Program-made: the position numbers and the translations under genes
Assembly: GCA_015075725.1 (NCBI GenBank)
Contig: JABTTV010000001.1
Location: 124,001-188,000 of the forward strand
DNA from: Anaerolineales bacterium
GTDB taxonomy: Bacteria; Chloroflexota; Anaerolineae; Anaerolineales; Villigracilaceae
Length of the DNA: 64,000 bases
Direction: 5' to 3'
In this document: positions 33,781 to 42,555 of the stretch, one piece after another
Numbering within the stretch: the first letter of the stretch is position 1
How the letters are laid out: the number at the start of each line of letters is the position of its first letter
The notes under the pieces: generated by a model
The model's input: the letters and a program-made list of their open reading frames with translations, nothing else
Database searches by the model: none
What the model was told of the DNA's origin: nothing

Positions 33781-36681
33781 ATGCCGATCACTCCGCAGGA
33801 ATTTATCAGTAAATGGCAGCGCGTAACGGCGCGCGAGAAGCAAACGTATCAGGAACATTTCCTCGATATTTGCCAATTGGTGGGGCATCAAACCCCGAAC
33901 GAATACGACCCGACCGGCACGCGTTTTGCCTTTGAAATGGGCGCGGCAAAGACCAGCGGCGGACAAGGCTGGGCGGATGTGGCGAAACTCGGCTTTTTCG
34001 GTTGGGAGTACAAGGGCAAGGATGCAGACCTGGATAAAGCGTATGAACAGCTCCTCCGTTATCGTGACGCGCTTCAGAATCCGCCCGTGCTTGTGGTCTC
34101 CGACATCAACTTTATCGTCATCCGAACCAATTACACCAACCTGCCCACGCGGACGTATACTCTCGGGCTCGAGGACCTGCTCAAGCCTGAAAGTATTGAC
34201 CTGCTCAAAAAAGTTTTTACCAGCCCCGAGGACCTGAAACCGAAAGAGACGATCGAAAGCGTAACGCGCGAGGCGGCGGAGAAGTTTGCCAAACTTGCCA
34301 AGAACCTGCGCGATTACGGCGAGACGCCGCAGGATGTGGCGCATTTTCTGATCCGTCTGTTGTTCTGTTTGTTCGCAGAAGATATCGGTTTATTGCCTGA
34401 GAAACTCTTCCCGCGCCTGCTCGAACAGACGCGCCGCAATGCGCGCGATTTTCAAGAAGTATTACGCCAACTCTTCCGCGCCATGAATACGGGCGGATAT
34501 TTCGGCTCGGACAAGATCCTGCATTTCAACGGCGGTTTGTTCGACGATGACCGCGTGCTGAAAATGGACGGCGCGGATATGGACATCATCGCCGACATCG
34601 ACGGCTTGGATTGGGGCGCAATCAAACCCTCCATCTTTGGCACTCTCTTTGAGCGCGGGCTGGATCCCGGCAAACGTTCACAACTTGGCGCGCATTACAC
34701 GGGTGAAGACGATATTCTGTTGATCGTGGAGCCGGTGTTGATGGCTCCGTTGCGTCGTGAGTGGAAAGCGTTGCAGGTTGAATGTAGAAAGTTGAAGGTT
34801 GAGGAAGAAAAAGAAAGAGGAAAGAAGAAAGAGGGGTTGCGCAAGAAGATTCAGAGCGCGTTGTTCGGGTTTATGAACAAGGTGGACTCGGTGAAGGTGC
34901 TCGACCCGGCTTGCGGAAGCGGGAACTTTTTGTATGTTGCCTTGCGCCTCCTGCTGGATTTGCAGAACGAGGTGGCGGCATTCACGGAAGAAATGGGAAT
35001 CAACCGCCCGTTCGTGACCGTGACCCCGGCGCAGTTGTACGGCATCGAGACCAACGAATACGCCCACGAACTGGCGCAGATGACGATCCAGATCGGCTAC
35101 ATCCAATGGCTGAGGGATAACGGCTACGGGCACCCCAACGAGCCAATCCTGCAAAAGACGAAGAATATTGTGCAGATGGATGCGATTATGTCCGTCGTCA
35201 GACCTGACAGGTCTCAGCAGGAAGGTCCTGCGTTACCTAAATCCAGACCTGACAGGTCTTCTGGAGACCTGTCAGGTCTTGTAGGTGAACCCGAGTGGCC
35301 CGCCGTGGATGTCATCATCGGCAATCCGCCGTTTTTGGGCGCAAGCAAAATGCGCGGAGAACTTGGCGAAGAATACACCAAAGCATTATTTAATTTTTAT
35401 GGAGACAGATTACCGGCTTGTGATTTGGTTTGTTATTGGTTTGAAAAAGCACGCGCGATGATTGAAGAAGGTAAAGCTAAACGTGCCGGATTACTAGCAA
35501 CACAAGCTATTCGCGGTGGGGCAAATCGAAAAGTCTTGGAAAGAATTAAAGAAACTGGGGAAATCTTTTGGGCGCAATCTGATAGAGATTGGATTTTAGA
35601 TGGTGCAACTGTCCATGTTTCTATGATTGGGTTCGATGATGGAAAAGAAAAGCATCGAATTCTTGACAATAAAAACGTAACTTCAATCAACTCAAATCTT
35701 ACAAGCACAAGCGATACAACAAAAGCAAATAGGCTTTCTGAAAATTCAGATTTAGCTTTTAGTGGCACGAAAAAAGGTGGTGCATTTGATATTCCAGAAG
35801 TATTAGCTAAAGAATTTTTATTAGCTGCAGGTAATCCTAGTGGTAAATCTAATAGCGATGTAATAAAACCTTGGCTAAACGGGCAAGCGATAGTTGGGAC
35901 ACCTACAAAAAATACTTGGATAATTGACTTTGGCAATATGGATTTATCAGAGGCAAGTCAGTACGAAGCACCTTTTGAATATATTAAGAAGCATGTATTT
36001 CCTGAAAGACAGAAAAATAATCGAGCACGCAGGCGCGATTATTGGTGGCAACATTCAGAAGTAGCAATTGGATTACGCAATTCCATCAAAGGTTTCAAAA
36101 GATATATTGCTACACCTAGAGTTTCAAAACATCGAGTATTTATTTGGGTTGATTCTGTAACAACCCCTGATGATGGAGTTTATATCTTTCCACGTCAAGA
36201 TGACTATTTCTTTGGTGTCTTGCATTCCAAACTTCACGAACTCTGGGCAAGATCAACAGGCACACAATTACGAGAAGCTGAAAGTGGCTTTCGTTATACG
36301 CCAACATCCACCTTTGAAACCTTCCCCTTACCCTATCCGCCGGGGAAAGAAAAGCAAAATGACCCGAAAGTGAAAGCCATCGCGCAAGCCGCCAAGGAAC
36401 TGGTCGAGCAGAGAGATCGCTGGCTGAATGCGGACCTCACCCCCAGCCCCTCTCCAAAAGGAGAGGGGAGCTTGCTCCCTCCCCGCTCGGGGAGGGCTGG
36501 GGAGGGGTCGAAAAAGCGCACGCTCACGAACCTATACAACCAACGTCCCACCTGGCTGGAACTGGCGCATAAAAAGCTCGACGACGCCGTCTTCGCCGCC
36601 TATGGCTGGGAGAACACTCTGTCCGATGAGGAGATATTGGAGAGGTTGTTGGCGTTGAATTTGGAGAGAAGCAAGAAATAG
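33781..36681 (+). CDS. MmeI-like type IIL restriction-modification enzyme (single polypeptide)
   Basis: 966 residues. The N-terminal nuclease domain has D66-x9-E76-x-K78 (in DVAKLGFFGWEYKGK), the spacing of the MmeI nuclease. A helical connector with GTLFERGLDPGKRSQLGAHYT follows. The adenine methyltransferase has motif I VLDPACGSGNFLYVALRLL and motif IV IIGNPPFLGASKM. The C-terminal part, with VSKHRVFIWVDS and GTQLREAESGFRYTPTSTFETFPLP, holds the target-recognition domain. It should cut and methylate the same DNA site. Three repeat-derived segments interrupt it in frame (34768-34840, 35200-35279, 36433-36510). The recognition part is AT-rich. Activity is uncertain because of the insertions. 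Confidence 0.85.
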   Translation: MPITPQEFISKWQRVTAREKQTYQEHFLDICQLVGHQTPNEYDPTGTRFAFEMGAAKTSGGQGWADVAKLGFFGWEYKGKDADLDKAYEQLLRYRDALQNPPVLVVSDINFIVIRTNYTNLPTRTYTLGLEDLLKPESIDLLKKVFTSPEDLKPKETIESVTREAAEKFAKLAKNLRDYGETPQDVAHFLIRLLFCLFAEDIGLLPEKLFPRLLEQTRRNARDFQEVLRQLFRAMNTGGYFGSDKILHFNGGLFDDDRVLKMDGADMDIIADIDGLDWGAIKPSIFGTLFERGLDPGKRSQLGAHYTGEDDILLIVEPVLMAPLRREWKALQVECRKLKVEEEKERGKKKEGLRKKIQSALFGFMNKVDSVKVLDPACGSGNFLYVALRLLLDLQNEVAAFTEEMGINRPFVTVTPAQLYGIETNEYAHELAQMTIQIGYIQWLRDNGYGHPNEPILQKTKNIVQMDAIMSVVRPDRSQQEGPALPKSRPDRSSGDLSGLVGEPEWPAVDVIIGNPPFLGASKMRGELGEEYTKALFNFYGDRLPACDLVCYWFEKARAMIEEGKAKRAGLLATQAIRGGANRKVLERIKETGEIFWAQSDRDWILDGATVHVSMIGFDDGKEKHRILDNKNVTSINSNLTSTSDTTKANRLSENSDLAFSGTKKGGAFDIPEVLAKEFLLAAGNPSGKSNSDVIKPWLNGQAIVGTPTKNTWIIDFGNMDLSEASQYEAPFEYIKKHVFPERQKNNRARRRDYWWQHSEVAIGLRNSIKGFKRYIATPRVSKHRVFIWVDSVTTPDDGVYIFPRQDDYFFGVLHSKLHELWARSTGTQLREAESGFRYTPTSTFETFPLPYPPGKEKQNDPKVKAIAQAAKELVEQRDRWLNADLTPSPSPKGEGSLLPPRSGRAGEGSKKRTLTNLYNQRPTWLELAHKKLDDAVFAAYGWENTLSDEEILERLLALNLERSKK
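34768..34840 (+). repeat. Heptamer-like and purine-rich insertion inside the R-M gene
   Basis: TTGCAGGTTGAA, AAGTTGAAGGTTGAGG and a GAAAGAGGAAAG run resemble the GGTTGAA array at 32561-32644. It encodes the low-complexity QVECRKLKVEEEKERGKKKE just before the methyltransferase domain. Confidence 0.55.
35200..35279 (+). repeat. Three REP units inside the R-M gene
   Basis: AGACCTGACAGGTCT at 35200-35214 and 35245-35259, and AGACCTGTCAGGTCT at 35265-35279. They encode RPDRSQQ, RPDRSSGDLSGL and linker residues between the methyltransferase core and the NPPF motif. The frame is kept. Confidence 0.9.
36433..36510 (+). repeat. GC-rich nested palindrome inside the R-M gene
   Basis: A CCCCTCTCC-AAAA-GGAGAGGGG hairpin and a CCCC-GCTC-GGGG hairpin lie between longer complementary arms (CCTCACCCCCAGCCC with GGGCTGGGGAGGGG). 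It encodes LTPSPSPKGEGS and RSGRAGEGS, a phrase typical of an intergenic repeat read as protein. Confidence 0.75.
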
Positions 36682-36697
36682 TAAAGGACCGGTAAAA

Positions 36698-36731
36698 AAA
36701 CCTGACAGGTCTTTGGAGACCTGTCAGGTTT
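36698..36731. repeat. REP palindrome upstream of the rayT gene
   Basis: A perfect 15-bp stem (AAACCTGACAGGTCT with AGACCTGTCAGGTTT) and loop TTGG, between the R-M stop and the transposase ribosome site. Confidence 0.9.
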
Positions 36732-36762
36732 GAGAAAGAAATTTATAAAAACAGGAGGAAAT

Positions 36763-37416
36763 ATGCCCACCGAAATCCCACCTATAACCTACGGAACGTT
36801 CTATCACATCTACAATCGCGGCAATAACCGCGAAAATATATTTGTTCAGGAAAGAAACTATGCCTACTTTATGGAACTATGGTGGAAACATGTCAGTCCC
36901 ATTGCCGAGACGTGGGCGTATGGTCTGTTGAGAAATCATTTCCATGCGGCTGTTTTTATAAAATATAAAGAAGACCTGACAGGTCTCACGAGTAAGAATG
37001 ACAACCGTAACACTGGCGCGGATAAAGGAATCCATCCATCAGACTCCCATGAAGACCTGTCAGGTCTTAGGAACCCCAGCCAATCCTTCTCAAATTTCTT
37101 CAACGCATATGCACGCGGCCTCAACATTTCAATACAACGAACGGGCGCATTGTTTCAGCGTCCCTTCAAGAGAATTCCAGTGGATAACGAAGCCTATCTT
37201 ATGAGACTGATCGTTTATATCCATCAGAATCCACAGAAACATGGCATTGAAAGCGACTTCCGAAATTGGAATTATTCTTCGTACCATCAACTTATTTCTG
37301 ATATTCCAACCCGGTTACAAAGGGAAAGGGTTCTGCAACTCTTTGGCAGCCGGGAGGATTTTATTCGAATCCATCAAGAGATCGAACCGCTGACAGGGTT
37401 TGATGAAGAAGATTAA
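36763..37416 (+). CDS. REP-associated tyrosine transposase (RAYT, IS200/Y1-type)
   Basis: 217 residues from the ATG at 36763 with GGAGG before it. It follows the Y1 transposase plan: TFYHIYNRGNNRENIF, the metal-binding HUH pair H59 and H61 in RNHFHAAVF, and the catalytic tyrosine Y116 in FFNAYARGLN. GALFQRPFKRIPVDNEAYLMRLIVYIHQNP follows. RAYTs nick and join single-stranded DNA at REP palindromes. Copies of GACCTGACAGGT flank the gene on both sides, supporting that pairing. Residues about 70-103, between the HUH motif and the tyrosine, are encoded by a REP pair inside the gene itself; both catalytic elements remain in frame. Confidence 0.9.
   Translation: MPTEIPPITYGTFYHIYNRGNNRENIFVQERNYAYFMELWWKHVSPIAETWAYGLLRNHFHAAVFIKYKEDLTGLTSKNDNRNTGADKGIHPSDSHEDLSGLRNPSQSFSNFFNAYARGLNISIQRTGALFQRPFKRIPVDNEAYLMRLIVYIHQNPQKHGIESDFRNWNYSSYHQLISDIPTRLQRERVLQLFGSREDFIRIHQEIEPLTGFDEED
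36971..37069 (+). repeat. REP pair inside the transposase gene
   Basis: AAGACCTGACAGGTCT (36971-36986) and AAGACCTGTCAGGTCTTA (37052-37069) in opposite orientation, 99 bp overall (33 codons). They encode EDLTGL and EDLSGL. The insertion keeps the frame. Confidence 0.88.
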
Positions 37417-37422
37417 GCTAAA

Positions 37423-37533
37423 AGACCTGACAGGTCTCCGAGCGGCGTTGGTCGGACGAGGTTCCGATGAGACCTGTCAGGTCTGAGGATTGGGTATTCG
37501 ACCTGACAGGTTTTCGAAACCTGTCAGGTCGAA
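37423..37533. repeat. REP cluster downstream of the transposase
   Basis: AGACCTGACAGGTCT (37423-37437), AGACCTGTCAGGTCT (37470-37484), and a perfect 17-bp hairpin TTCGACCTGACAGGTTT / AAACCTGTCAGGTCGAA (37497-37533, loop TCG). Confidence 0.92.
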
Positions 37534-37602
37534 TAATTAGGACAAACCTCACTTGTCTCCACCCGTCAAATTCTATACGATAAAAGGGAAAGGGCAAACG
37601 AT

Positions 37603-38160
37603 ATGAATACAACCTCTCAACCGACTCTGTGGAGCCTCATCCTTAAAACCAGCGTGGCGCACACACTAACGTATTTCCTGATGGGCATCCTCGCCTACAA
37701 CTTCCTGAACTATGAAGATGTTTTCGTCACCGGCGCGCTGGAAAATTACATGCGTCCGACGGACAGTCCCTGGGTGGCGGCGGGACCCGGTCTGCAATGG
37801 ATCCGCGGCATCGTCTTTGCGCTGGCGTTCTATCCGCTGAGGGAGATCTTCTTCGGCAGGAAGAACGGCTGGCTGATCCTGTTCTGGGTGCTCACGGCGC
37901 TGGGAATCCTCTCCACGTTTGGCGCGGCTCCCGGCTCGATCGAAGGCATCCTCTACACCAATTATCCGACCAGCATTTTGAGCTACGTCGAGATCGTCCC
38001 GCAGGCATTTCTATTCGCAGGCTTGCTCTACTACTGGGTCAACCACCCCGAGAAGAAATGGCTGAACTGGGTGCTGGGAATCTTTTTCTTCCTCATCGTG
38101 TTCTTTTCAATTTTGGGCGTGATGGCGGCGGTTGGGATTTTGCACGTCCCGGCAGGTTGA
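37603..38160 (+). CDS. Membrane protein, unknown function
   Basis: 185 residues with about five hydrophobic helices. An extracytoplasmic loop has DVFVTGALENYMRPTDSPW, and there is a PLREIFFGRKNGW cytoplasmic turn. The end (AVGILHVPAG) lacks a charged tail. I do not recognise the family. It stands alone between the REP cluster and a 480-bp gap. Confidence 0.7.
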   Translation: MNTTSQPTLWSLILKTSVAHTLTYFLMGILAYNFLNYEDVFVTGALENYMRPTDSPWVAAGPGLQWIRGIVFALAFYPLREIFFGRKNGWLILFWVLTALGILSTFGAAPGSIEGILYTNYPTSILSYVEIVPQAFLFAGLLYYWVNHPEKKWLNWVLGIFFFLIVFFSILGVMAAVGILHVPAG

Positions 38161-38640
38161 AATCCCATATTGAGACTCTGTAATATAGGTAGTGGGTTTT
38201 TTAAATAGTGGGAGAAAACCATGATATTCAGCATGTTTTCTGTATCGACCGCAGGGTCCCAGTGAGAGAAAACGTGCAAATAAAGCATAAAAATACGCCC
38301 CAAAGTGGGAAAATAAATCGACCAAACCTTTATGTTACCGACATGTCCGGGAACAGCCACGGCTTTCTTATAGTTGGCAATTCTTGAACGCGAATGGCGC
38401 AAATAGGGCGAAAGAACGCGAAATCATTTTTCATTCGCGCAAATTCGCCAAATTCGTGTTTTTCGCGTTGAGGTTTTTGGACTTTAAGAAAGCCTTGAGG
38501 ATACAGTATTGAAATGTCTTTTAACTTGATGTATAGTACATACAGGGAAAACGGTCAGTCGGATTTTAGAGTTAAGCCGCAAATCTCCCATTCAAACGGT
38601 CGTTCTTGATCGCTACAGCGCAGAGCAGGATCGCGCCCAA
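38161..38640. other. Intergenic region before the CHAT gene
   Basis: 480 bp with no gene that I can support. It holds an AT/GCG-rich repeated tract (38388-38474; repeated CGCGAA, GGCGCAAAT and TTCGCG words, like 43010-43065). No clear promoter was found. The CHAT frame is open upstream to before 38590 but without a convincing start. Confidence 0.5.
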
Positions 38641-41280
38641 ATGTCCATCCGCAACCATCGCGACTTCGTCATCTACACCGACTCCATCAACGACAGCAAA
38701 CCAGACACAAAGGGAAGGCCGGGTAAATTCTCTTTGCGGATTTTCGACTCGCCAGTGGGAGAAGGGGAACACGATGAGGAAGTTGCCGTCGGGGATTGGG
38801 ATCAACTCGAAAAGTGGCGAAAGAATCTAGCAGACAGGCAAATCACCCGCAAAGATTTCGAGAAACTCACCCAGCGGTTGGGAGAAATCATCCTGCCTCC
38901 CTATGCGCGCCAGTTGTATCAAAGCAGTCTTGCCCGGTTGCAGGAAGGTGATGGACTTCGAATACGCCTGCGGCTCTTGCAGGAACTTGCTTTCCTGCCT
39001 TGGGAATATGCCCTGGTAAAACTACATGATGGCGAAATCGTCCCTGAGGACCATTGGGCATTGGATTTTCGCATCTCCATCGTCCGGCATGAAGCAATCT
39101 CGGTTCCTGCCGCGTCTTTTCGTGCCAGCCCCAATCGACGAGTGATTATCGCTATGGCCAGCCCGGAACCTTACGAGAAATACCCCAGACTCGACCTGGA
39201 AAATGAGCAAACTGCCATTAAGGGGAAACTGCGCGAGATCAATGGCGTCAAAGCCGAGTATCACCCCGATTTTGATCTGGAAAACGATGAACTGGGAGTC
39301 ACGCAGGATACCATTCAGAAAGCCTTGCGAGATTCTGCAGATATATTCCATTTCAGCGGTCACGGAATTTTCAGGGACGGCGGCAACCAGGGACAGGGGC
39401 ACGGAGCATTAATCCTTGCCGATGAGAATAACAAGGCGGAGGAAGTTCAAGCGGAAATCCTAAGCGGATTGCTGGCAGAGGGTCACATTCGTTTGGTCGT
39501 GCTGGATGCCTGCGAATCCGGCGAACGCGATCGCTTCCTGCAATGGAGCAGTGTTGCAATGGCTTTGTTACGAGGTGGAATTCCTGCCGTTGTTGCAATG
39601 CAATATTCGATTTATGACGATCTCACAAAATTGTTCGCCACCAAACTGTACGAATATCTCGTCGCGGGGCTTACCATTGACGAAGCAGTCACTCAGGCTC
39701 GCAAGGCTATCCACCGCGAAGACCCAAGGCAACGGGATTGGGGCGCGCCAGTGCTTTACCTGCGGAATTCGGGCGGAAATATTTTCCCGCCAGTAACCGA
39801 TGAACAGGCGCGGCTGGAAGCGGAAAAAATATCCGAAAGGGATACCGCCTTGAGCGAAGTTTTGATGCGATGGGTACAGATGAAAGCCCCGGCCAACCCG
39901 CTTCAATTACAGACTTTGAAACTGGGTGGTGATTCTTTGAGCCTTGGCCCGCTGGATGCCGTTCTACTGCTCCATTCCGCCATCGAAACAGATCAGGAGA
40001 CTGCGCATTGGGTGCGGCAACTTCGCAGGGTGGGTTTGAAATGGCTGGAATCGATTCAGAAAATGTCATTCCTTGAACCTGATGAGGAGATCGGGCTGGC
40101 GGAAAAATCATTGGGGTTGGATTTTTTATCCGACAACCCATCGCCGAAGAATGAAATCAGCCCTCTGGCGTGGATAGCAGCAGGCCATTCGAATTCGTCG
40201 ACGAGTCAGACAGCCGCATTAGCATTACTCGCGGTGCATCCGGATATCGTCTTTTCGAAAATTCAAGAGGCGCTTCTCGAACTCAAAAACAATGCCTTCC
40301 GCCGCCAGCGCCGAGCCATGCTATTGGGAGCGTTGGCAGAAGCAGATGCAGAGTTTGCGAATCACCTGCCACAGAAACTGGATCAATACCCGGATCGGGC
40401 GGGGGTCTGGTGGTGGCGGGCGCGGAAGCATATTCATCGCAATCGTGCACAGATCAACCGATGGGTCTTTGGTGGGGCAATTGGAGCAGGCCTGTCTTTG
40501 GCGATTTACCGTGCATTTCTTGCCATCTTCAACGCCCAGCCAATGGGAACAGAGTTTGCGATCAATTCGTATTGGGGATTCATCATCGGGCTGGGATTGC
40601 TGTTTGGCATGGTTTTGGCTGTTCCTTTGCGCCTGATGGATTTTCAGGAACCCTCCGCCGCTTCAATCCACCCATCCAGAGGGCTTTCCATTTTGCTTGG
40701 CGCGCTTGGCTTTTGCCTCGCCAATGGATTCGTAGCCTGGCTGAATGGAATTGGCTTGAGCGCTGGCACCTTTCTGCGATTCCTTGCAGCGGCATTTCTT
40801 GCCGGACTGGGATTAAATCTCGGTCTGATGGATCAACCACAGGCGGGTTGGAGGCTGGGCAAATTAAATTGGGGAAAGCGATTGATATTGACGTCGGTTT
40901 TGTTGGCGCTGATTCAGGCTCCGGTGCTGGTCGAGGCGATGACCGGACCGGATGGAACTTACATTTTGGATAATGCGCAGTGGCTGGCTTCCTCCGTCAT
41001 CGAACCAGGTGAGGCCATCAGCAACAAATACAGCCTGTATCCCGCTTTGCGAGCCGCCTTCGATCAAAACATTCCCATTGAAACCGGCAAAGCCTGTTTT
41101 GATGGGTCCGCCTCGGCAGGTTTGTTCGTCAATTGCTTCGAACAATGGTGGAGCATCCTTGACGCCGCGCTGGTTGGGGTCGTGCTGGTTGTGGGAATCA
41201 CAGTGGGACTCCACTTCCCACAAACAGAATTGGGAGCGGCGTGGAGAAAGTTGATGACCCGTTTGGGGCTGGCAGGCTGA
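38641..41280 (+). CDS. CHAT-domain protease with C-terminal membrane segment
   Basis: 879 residues. The N-terminal 400 form a CHAT (caspase-like) peptidase with H241 in IFHFSGHG and C291 in LVVLDACESGE, and typical LPWEYAL, VAMQYSIYDD and LYEYLVAGLTIDEAVTQAR. A helical middle region (400-610) follows, then about six membrane helices and a short cytoplasmic end. Caspase-like CHAT proteins act in bacterial defence and programmed cell death, for example with gRAMP (Craspase). Here no CRISPR genes are present; instead a lipoprotein and a small membrane protein follow closely. The fused membrane region suggests a membrane-anchored protease. AGGA (38626-38629) before ATG 38641 supports this start, weakly. 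Confidence 0.85.
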   Translation: MSIRNHRDFVIYTDSINDSKPDTKGRPGKFSLRIFDSPVGEGEHDEEVAVGDWDQLEKWRKNLADRQITRKDFEKLTQRLGEIILPPYARQLYQSSLARLQEGDGLRIRLRLLQELAFLPWEYALVKLHDGEIVPEDHWALDFRISIVRHEAISVPAASFRASPNRRVIIAMASPEPYEKYPRLDLENEQTAIKGKLREINGVKAEYHPDFDLENDELGVTQDTIQKALRDSADIFHFSGHGIFRDGGNQGQGHGALILADENNKAEEVQAEILSGLLAEGHIRLVVLDACESGERDRFLQWSSVAMALLRGGIPAVVAMQYSIYDDLTKLFATKLYEYLVAGLTIDEAVTQARKAIHREDPRQRDWGAPVLYLRNSGGNIFPPVTDEQARLEAEKISERDTALSEVLMRWVQMKAPANPLQLQTLKLGGDSLSLGPLDAVLLLHSAIETDQETAHWVRQLRRVGLKWLESIQKMSFLEPDEEIGLAEKSLGLDFLSDNPSPKNEISPLAWIAAGHSNSSTSQTAALALLAVHPDIVFSKIQEALLELKNNAFRRQRRAMLLGALAEADAEFANHLPQKLDQYPDRAGVWWWRARKHIHRNRAQINRWVFGGAIGAGLSLAIYRAFLAIFNAQPMGTEFAINSYWGFIIGLGLLFGMVLAVPLRLMDFQEPSAASIHPSRGLSILLGALGFCLANGFVAWLNGIGLSAGTFLRFLAAAFLAGLGLNLGLMDQPQAGWRLGKLNWGKRLILTSVLLALIQAPVLVEAMTGPDGTYILDNAQWLASSVIEPGEAISNKYSLYPALRAAFDQNIPIETGKACFDGSASAGLFVNCFEQWWSILDAALVGVVLVVGITVGLHFPQTELGAAWRKLMTRLGLAG

Positions 41281-41337
41281 GGCGGATTTTGAAGCGTGTG
41301 TTTTCGTAAGAAAAGGATTGAGAAAGGAGTCCCAATT

Positions 41338-42534
41338 ATGAAAAATCAAATTCAACGACGCGATTTCGATTTACACCGAGCAATTCTCTGGCTGATGTTG
41401 ATCGTCATCTTTGCTCTGACGGGCGGGTGCGGTCCAGCCCCCCAGCCCGGTGTGCAAGTCACCAAAACAGGATGGGAGGCGCAGCGATACGGTTTGTACA
41501 ACAAAGTGTGGGGCTCGACGATTTCTACATCTCAGGCGGATCTTTTGACCAATACTTGGAAAAAGATTGTGGTCAATGGTTATGTCACTACTGATTCAAA
41601 TGGTCAGGGCAAGATGAGGAAGGATTATCCCAGCAATACCTGCACCGTTTATGTATTTCAACGAAGTTCCGCAGGCGTTCTAAGCGAAGCGATCACGACC
41701 TGCCCAAGGGGAACAACGGGAACAAGTTGCACAAACGCTTCCACCTGGCTATTGAACAACTGCGGTATTCGGGCTGTGACCTTGCCGGCCAGCATCGTCT
41801 TCAAGGGAACCATGGTTACGATCATTGAGTATCGTGAATTGGAAGTGGTCATCGTTCTCAGTTCTGAAGGAGTGGCAGAGGTGACACCCACAGACCAGCC
41901 CGACCAGGTGTTCGAAGTCCATCCCGGCCTGGCCGCTTATGCAGTGACAAACGAGTTCCGCGAACAAGCAGAAGGTTTCTTTGGTTTTCCTCCGGGCGTG
42001 GAAGTTGATTTTGAACAGATGATTGGTCCCATCGAATCAATGGACCAGGTGCGGCAAATCCAGAGTGCCAACCTGATTTTGCGCAGCCAGGGATTGCCGA
42101 TGGTCCCATTGCCTGAACCCATTGTGTTGGGTCTTCGCTGGCTAACAGCGCAACCCGAAGATTTTCGAATCACAGAAGCGGTGGCGAATTCTGTTAATTG
42201 GGTGAGTTTGGCGGAAACCTTTCCGGATATTCCCACACCTCGTGTTTTTGAAGCCCAGGGGCAGATTCTGGATTTACGCTCGATCCCTTATGATACGGAA
42301 AATGCGAGGAGGCTTATGGCCGAAGCCGGTTATCCGGACGGATTGGAAATAGTCCTTGTTTTTGACGATAGCATTCCGGGCTTGGCGAATCTTACCTCCG
42401 CGATGACGGATGATTTAATAGGGAGTGGGATATTTATCGTCAATATGCAACCGTTCAACCCGGACAACGCAGAGGCTGTTTTTGCCGAACTGGAGGCAAC
42501 AAACCTACCCATCCTCGTATTGAGCGGATATTAA
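41338..42534 (+). CDS. Lipoprotein of unknown function with an SBP-like tail, CHAT locus
   Basis: 398 residues from ATG 41338 with AAGGAG before it. The signal peptide ends in LTGGC (lipobox). The N-terminal region has four cysteines (SNTCTV, TTCPRG, SCTNAS, NNCGIR) that could form two disulfides. The C-terminal part (DTENARRLMAEAGYPDGLEIVL) is close to the end of family-5 ABC binding proteins but stands alone. It is 57 nt downstream of the CHAT gene and probably co-transcribed. Confidence 0.65.
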   Translation: MKNQIQRRDFDLHRAILWLMLIVIFALTGGCGPAPQPGVQVTKTGWEAQRYGLYNKVWGSTISTSQADLLTNTWKKIVVNGYVTTDSNGQGKMRKDYPSNTCTVYVFQRSSAGVLSEAITTCPRGTTGTSCTNASTWLLNNCGIRAVTLPASIVFKGTMVTIIEYRELEVVIVLSSEGVAEVTPTDQPDQVFEVHPGLAAYAVTNEFREQAEGFFGFPPGVEVDFEQMIGPIESMDQVRQIQSANLILRSQGLPMVPLPEPIVLGLRWLTAQPEDFRITEAVANSVNWVSLAETFPDIPTPRVFEAQGQILDLRSIPYDTENARRLMAEAGYPDGLEIVLVFDDSIPGLANLTSAMTDDLIGSGIFIVNMQPFNPDNAEAVFAELEATNLPILVLSGY

Positions 42535-42555
42535 TCGACGATTCACGGAGGAAAC

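Noticed and set aside
33716..37533. CRISPR array from the many similar palindromes
   Set aside because: Spacing is irregular, units are inverted as well as direct, and no cas genes are present; they are REP elements.
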